Source: a virus
IMG/VR virus record: IMGVR_UViG_3300034122_000073
Coordinates: 1-24,786 of that record
Reading direction: 5' to 3' (one strand)
DNA length: 24,786 nt
Position numbers and translations under genes: made by a program
Notes under the pieces: generated by a model
Databases searched by the model: none
What the model was told of the DNA's origin: nothing
The model's input: the letters and a program-made list of their open reading frames with translations, nothing else
Shown here: positions 22,697 to 24,786 of the stretch, piece after piece
Layout: every line of letters starts with the position of its first letter
Numbering within the stretch: the first letter of the stretch is position 1

Positions 22697-22843
22697 TCAG
22701 AAACAGCTTTTCATACAGGATGACTCATAACAGCAGATTGAGCAACTGACGCACTTCTCTAGCGTACAGTAGTGTCGCCAGAAGCACTTCTCTAAAGTAT
22801 CTGGCGGTGGCAGGCTTAGTGATATTGCTAACAGGTAGGTCAT
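22697..22843 (-). CDS. 48-aa cysteine-rich microprotein
   Basis: ATG at 22843 has an excellent SD (AAGGGGAG, four bases before it); stop TGA at 22697. The product is MTYLLAISLSLPPPDTLEKC, then FWRHYCTLEKCVSCSICCYE and SSCMKSCF. It holds 9 cysteines in 48 residues (C20, C26, C31, C34, C37, C38, C43, C47 and neighbours as listed here; recount advised), two in-frame TLEKC repeats, and CxxC spacing, suggesting metal binding or disulfides. The N-terminus is hydrophobic but lacks a positive charge, so it is not a convincing signal peptide. It lies 75 nt downstream of a consensus -35 promoter. I recognise no family. Confidence 0.55.
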   Translation of the reverse strand: MTYLLAISLSLPPPDTLEKCFWRHYCTLEKCVSCSICCYESSCMKSCF

Positions 22844-22917
22844 GTGGCTCCCCTTGGGGTTATAGGATGGGTACTCGCTCCATTACTGAACTTCTGCCGC
22901 GTGGGGGCATATGCCGA

Positions 22918-22945
22918 ACAGTAAAATCCGCTTTCCCCCTGTCAA
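22918..22945 (-). promoter_or_regulatory. Sigma70-like promoter with perfect -35
   Basis: On the minus strand TTGACA (22940-22945, 6 of 6) is followed after 16 bases by TACTGT (22918-22923), a weaker -10 with the key T1, A2 and T6. It lies right after the stop of the DUF736-like gene and would transcribe the cysteine-rich ORF and what follows. Confidence 0.5.
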
Positions 22946-22949
22946 TATA

Positions 22950-23237
22950 TCAGAATGGGATTTCCTCATCCAGCGTGTCTTTCCTATCGCCGGGGGCATA
23001 CCCATTGCCCTTATCTATACTATGCTGACTAGGTTCTGCTGGTACCATCTTCCCAAGCCTTACCGAAAAGAACACATCGCCAGTTTTCGTCTTCTTCTCC
23101 CACGCAGACAAATAAAACAACTGGCTGTTCAACTTTATCTTCCCAGACCAGTCCGGGCTATTCTCACCCTTCTTCTTATTCTTAAACAAATTCCCATTGT
23201 CATCCTGCAATTCATATGGCTTGTTACCGTAGTTCAT
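22950..23237 (-). CDS. DUF736-like / ssDNA-binding-type small protein with SSB-like acidic tip
   Basis: A 95-aa protein. I choose ATG at 23237 with TTTGGAGAG as SD; the TTG at 23249 lies within that SD. Residues 9-50 (LQDDNGNLFKNKKKGENSPD, then WSGKIKLNSQLFYLSAWEKK and GDVFFSVRLGKM) match small phage proteins of the N-G-N-L-F-K-N-(K)-K-K...P-D-(W/Y)-x-G-x-(I/C)-x-(I/L)-N-x-x-x-(Y/W)-x-L-S-A-W type, which look like a reduced OB-like or DUF736-like beta fold. A flexible linker leads to the end DTLDEEIPF, nearly the DDDIPF tip by which bacterial SSB recruits replication and repair enzymes. A role on single-stranded DNA in phage replication is likely but inferred. Confidence 0.75.
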   Translation of the reverse strand: MNYGNKPYELQDDNGNLFKNKKKGENSPDWSGKIKLNSQLFYLSAWEKKTKTGDVFFSVRLGKMVPAEPSQHSIDKGNGYAPGDRKDTLDEEIPF

Positions 23238-23491
23238 ATGGCTCTCCAAAGAGATTACTAAAAGTTATTTGCAGTATTCTGCTCATCCACTATACTTCAT
23301 TTCGGGGCTATGACCCAGCCCTCCCGTAGGTAGCTTGCGACCAAGGGAATAAACGTGGCGAATAGGACGGTACTCCTTATTCATACCCCCGGATGGGATC
23401 AGGTAGAGAATATCGGGACACATAGTTCTTGCAGAGACTGACACCTCTGTTAGCCTAGATAAACAAGAGCAAGCATCCAGCAATGGATTCT

Positions 23492-23511
23492 ACCCATAAA
23501 AAAATATGGGT
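23492..23511. repeat. 7-bp inverted repeat with A6 centre
   Basis: ACCCATA (23492-23498) and TATGGGT (23505-23511) are perfect inverted repeats around six As. There is no T-run after it on either strand, so it is more like a protein-binding palindrome or a bent site than a terminator. Confidence 0.5.
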
Positions 23512-23585
23512 TAGGTGTTCTATCGTCCACCCCGTGAGGTACCTAGCCTCAACCTCACCACTGCCGGGCCAGCACCCAGCCCAGA

Positions 23586-23640
23586 GGAACCGAGACTCCC
23601 CATTTTATATAATTAAAAGTTCTAAACCTCCCTCGGTTCC
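23586..23640. repeat. 9-bp inverted repeat flanking an AT-rich core, candidate origin element
   Basis: GGAACCGAG (23586-23594) and CTCGGTTCC (23632-23640) are a perfect inverted repeat. Between them lies a 37-bp segment whose centre, CATTTTATATAATTAAAAG, is almost all A/T, in otherwise GC-moderate DNA. This could be a melting element with flanking initiator sites, or a regulated promoter (TATAAT at 23608-23613 on the plus strand has no good -35). Confidence 0.55.
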
Positions 23641-23708
23641 GGGCCGTCACGTTATAAACAAGGCAGTGGAACAAGGCCATCGCAGCAGTTTCTCGGCTGC
23701 CGCTCGGC

Positions 23709-23740
23709 AAAAACCAGCCTGCAAACGGCTAAAAAGCTGG
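23709..23740 (-). terminator. Weak intrinsic terminator downstream of the replication gene
   Basis: On the minus strand CCAGC (23736-23740) pairs with GCTGG (23714-23718), with a nested AGCC/GGCT, followed by TTTTT (23709-23713). It lies about 35 bases after the stop of the 251-aa gene. The stem is short, so termination is probably partial. Confidence 0.5.
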
Positions 23741-23773
23741 GAAAAATTGAGCGGAGTACCCACGCCCACATAC

Positions 23774-24529
23774 CTACGGTAAGGGGGGAGCATGGTCCTC
23801 TTTCGATACGGCATCGATAGCCTGCCGCCTAAATGCACTGATTCTATGTGGCGGCTCACGGCTAGTCCCTGCTACAGCAGCAAGGACAGCCCTCACGATG
23901 TCATCAAGTACAGGCACTGTCACCCCTGCCGCTGCTAACTCAGCAATGACTACCTCATCCTCAGGCGTTGCTAACCTGCTAAAGCCTGCCTGACGATTGA
24001 GAGATATCCATCTTGCTATATATGCTTTTGTTACTAGCTCCCCCTCATCCTTCCTGCTTGCCGTTATAGCAACCTCTTGGTGTGTCCCCATTTGTTCGGG
24101 ATTGTTAAATTCTTCCTCCGCATCTTTTAACACTTTCCACTGATGCCCCGGCGGTTTCTCTTCGAAGGGTATGCGCTCAAGCAATTGCCTATCAGACAAT
24201 GTTTCATCATAGATAACTCTGAGTATTTGCGCTGTCCTGCCCCATGAATGATTCTTAACCTTTTGCAAATAGCCGTAAGCGATAAGCTTCTTGATCTGCC
24301 TGCCTACTGCCTGCCGAGTTACTCCGTGGGTTGCGGCTAGGTTTTCATATCCCGGCCAGCAGAGGCCTGCCCTGTTCGCATAGCTGCATACGCTAACCAA
24401 TACTCGCCATGCTGTAGCTCTCAGCCGCTTGTCACTCGCTGCCCTGATCGGCACTACTGAATACATTCTCCGATCAATCGGCTTCGCTTCCCTTATCCTC
24501 GGGGCTTCTGGTAACTCAAAGCTTTGCAT
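23774..24529 (-). CDS. Winged-helix replication-initiator-like protein
   Basis: A 251-aa protein from ATG at 24529, overlapping the previous gene by 14 nt, with AGGA upstream. Residues 22-107 are a winged helix: RMYSVVPIRAASDKRLRATA, then WRVLVSVCSYANRAGLCWPG, YENLAATHGVTRQAVGRQIK and KLIAYGYLQKV. The T-x-x-x-x-R-V-L-x-x-x-C-S-Y-A-N-R-x-G-x-x-W-x/P-(S/G) stretch followed by the V-T-R-Q-A-V recognition helix is typical of helix-turn-helix proteins annotated as phage or plasmid replication initiators (RepA-like or phage O-like). The middle is a charged linker and the C-terminal about 85 residues form a helical domain (YIARWISLNRQAGFS). It may bind the AT-rich region just downstream. A plain transcription regulator is the alternative. 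Confidence 0.7.
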   Translation of the reverse strand: MQSFELPEAPRIREAKPIDRRMYSVVPIRAASDKRLRATAWRVLVSVCSYANRAGLCWPGYENLAATHGVTRQAVGRQIKKLIAYGYLQKVKNHSWGRTAQILRVIYDETLSDRQLLERIPFEEKPPGHQWKVLKDAEEEFNNPEQMGTHQEVAITASRKDEGELVTKAYIARWISLNRQAGFSRLATPEDEVVIAELAAAGVTVPVLDDIVRAVLAAVAGTSREPPHRISAFRRQAIDAVSKEDHAPPLP

Positions 24530-24698
24530 TAGTTATCATCCTGCTAAGTTTATCTTCTGTACTCTCTCTGCTGCGGTAATATTCCCGTACTGCCGCCTCA
24601 ACGATGCTTACTCTGCTTCGACGCTGATCTGCCGCAAGCTTGTCGAGCATCTCGCGTATCTCAGGACGCAACCTAAGTAATGTAGCCTTATGTGCCAT
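24516..24698 (-). CDS. Ribbon-helix-helix (Arc/CopG-type) repressor
   Basis: A 60-aa protein from ATG at 24698. MAHKATLLRLRPEIREMLDK then LAADQRRSRVSIVEAAVREY is a canonical ribbon-helix-helix domain: a short beta strand (ATLLRL), helix A (PEIREMLDKLAADQ), the R-S-R-V-S turn and helix B (IVEAAVREYYRS). Such dimers usually bind operators over their own promoter. A sigma70-like promoter and repeated CAATG elements lie directly upstream. No SD is visible before the ATG. Its gene overlaps the replication gene, so it probably controls replication and copy, like plasmid CopG. Confidence 0.85.
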   Translation of the reverse strand: MAHKATLLRLRPEIREMLDKLAADQRRSRVSIVEAAVREYYRSRESTEDKLSRMITNAKL

Positions 24699-24713
24699 TT
24701 GCGGAATCTATCA

Positions 24714-24762
24714 CAATGCAGGCAATGATTAAAATATATTACTTGTCATTTGCCAAGCAATG
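24714..24762. promoter_or_regulatory. CAATG repeats around the promoter, candidate operator
   Basis: CAATG occurs at 24714-24718, 24723-24727 and 24758-24762, two copies at the likely start site and one just upstream of the -35. A GCGGAA/TTCCGC inverted repeat (24701-24706 and 24774-24779) flanks the whole. Short direct half-sites suit a ribbon-helix-helix regulator. Confidence 0.4.
24728..24756 (-). promoter_or_regulatory. Sigma70-like promoter of the repressor-replication operon
   Basis: On the minus strand TTGGCA (24751-24756, 5 of 6) and TTTAAT (24728-24733, 5 of 6) are 17 bases apart. The transcript would start near 24721 and reach the repressor ATG after about 23 nt. Confidence 0.7.
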
Positions 24763-24786
24763 CCTATACTTAGTTCCGCATCACTT

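Larger units (their letters stand above)
23238..23773. other. About 535 bp without a convincing gene; hairpins and AT-rich core (possible origin)
   Basis: Frames here are short, start at TTG or lack SD sites, and show no family resemblance. A 46-codon minus-strand frame from ATG 23423 (MCPDILYLIPSGGMNKEYRP onward) is the best of them but has a weak SD. Instead the stretch contains a terminator-like hairpin (23709-23740), a GGAACCGAG/CTCGGTTCC inverted repeat around an AT-rich core (23586-23640) and an ACCCATA/TATGGGT palindrome (23492-23511). Its place next to a replication-initiator-like gene makes an origin or control region plausible. Confidence 0.5.

Noticed and set aside
22790-22920. Possible tRNA suggested by compact stem-forming sequence
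   Set aside because: No T-loop GTTCRA motif, no matching acceptor stem and no anticodon arm could be found.
22911-23261. Plus-strand frame of 116 codons with hydrophobic stretches
   Set aside because: Antisense to the DUF736-like gene; hydrophobicity follows from the complementary Lys/Asn-rich codons.
23283-23483. 66-codon minus-strand frame in the non-coding region
   Set aside because: The start is TTG without SD; the first ATG (23423) leaves 46 codons with a weak SD and no recognised family. Not excluded, but not supported.
23483-23859. Frames on both strands across the candidate origin and terminator
   Set aside because: They run through strong secondary structure, overlap the replication gene or its terminator, and resemble no family.
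1-24786. CRISPR array, insertion sequence or integrase
   Set aside because: No regularly spaced repeats, transposase or tyrosine/serine recombinase motif seen on either strand.

Overview
The window is one continuous stretch of a tailed double-stranded DNA phage genome (or a prophage, but no integrase or bacterial gene is visible). Every gene I can support is on the minus strand, so transcription runs from the right end (24786) to the left end (1). The long plus-strand ORFs are shadows. The structural genes follow the order of short-tailed podoviruses with a T7-type virion: terminase, portal, scaffold, capsid, tail tubular A and B, three internal virion proteins, tail fibre. Bbp19-type, DUF6321-type and GNAT-type accessory genes make it closer to Bordetella BPP-1-like and environmental podophages than to T7 itself. 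The host cannot be read from the sequence; SD sites and sigma70-like promoters suit a Gram-negative, probably proteobacterial, host.

Right end, 22467-24786 (early/replication region): a ribbon-helix-helix repressor behind a sigma70-like promoter, a winged-helix replication-initiator-like protein, a weak terminator, about 0.5 kb without a convincing gene but with an AT-rich inverted-repeat structure that could be an origin, a small DUF736-like protein with an SSB-type acidic C-terminus, a consensus -35 promoter, a previously unlisted 48-aa cysteine-rich microprotein, and a hairpin/T8 terminator-like element.

Packaging and head, 14268-22466: TerS, TerL, a GNAT protein, two small proteins sharing a C-terminal RRRG-RALLS-ER motif, a DUF6496 protein and two mutually paralogous 51/58-aa proteins (all three under 60 aa), a beta-rich 118-aa protein, a DUF6321 protein, the portal, two small proteins and the scaffold. 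A UUCG terminator plus a separate promoter then sets the major capsid gene apart.

Tail and ejection, 2352-14255: decoration-like protein, tail tubular A and B, internal virion B-like and C-like proteins, a 363-aa protein with a C-terminal region resembling an ADP-ribosyltransferase, a 987-aa internal virion D/polyvalent-like protein, and a tail fibre with about 20 tandem heptads and a compositionally distinct tip.

Left end, 1-2305: a small tail-associated protein, a second receptor-binding/fibre protein, a 59-aa protein, a membrane-anchored coiled-coil (lysis-type) protein and a partial conserved phage protein running off the window. Most late genes overlap by 1-14 nt (TAATG or ATGA), so translation is tightly coupled. 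DNA polymerase, RNA polymerase, endolysin and integrase are not in this window. Percent GC values given below are hand counts.
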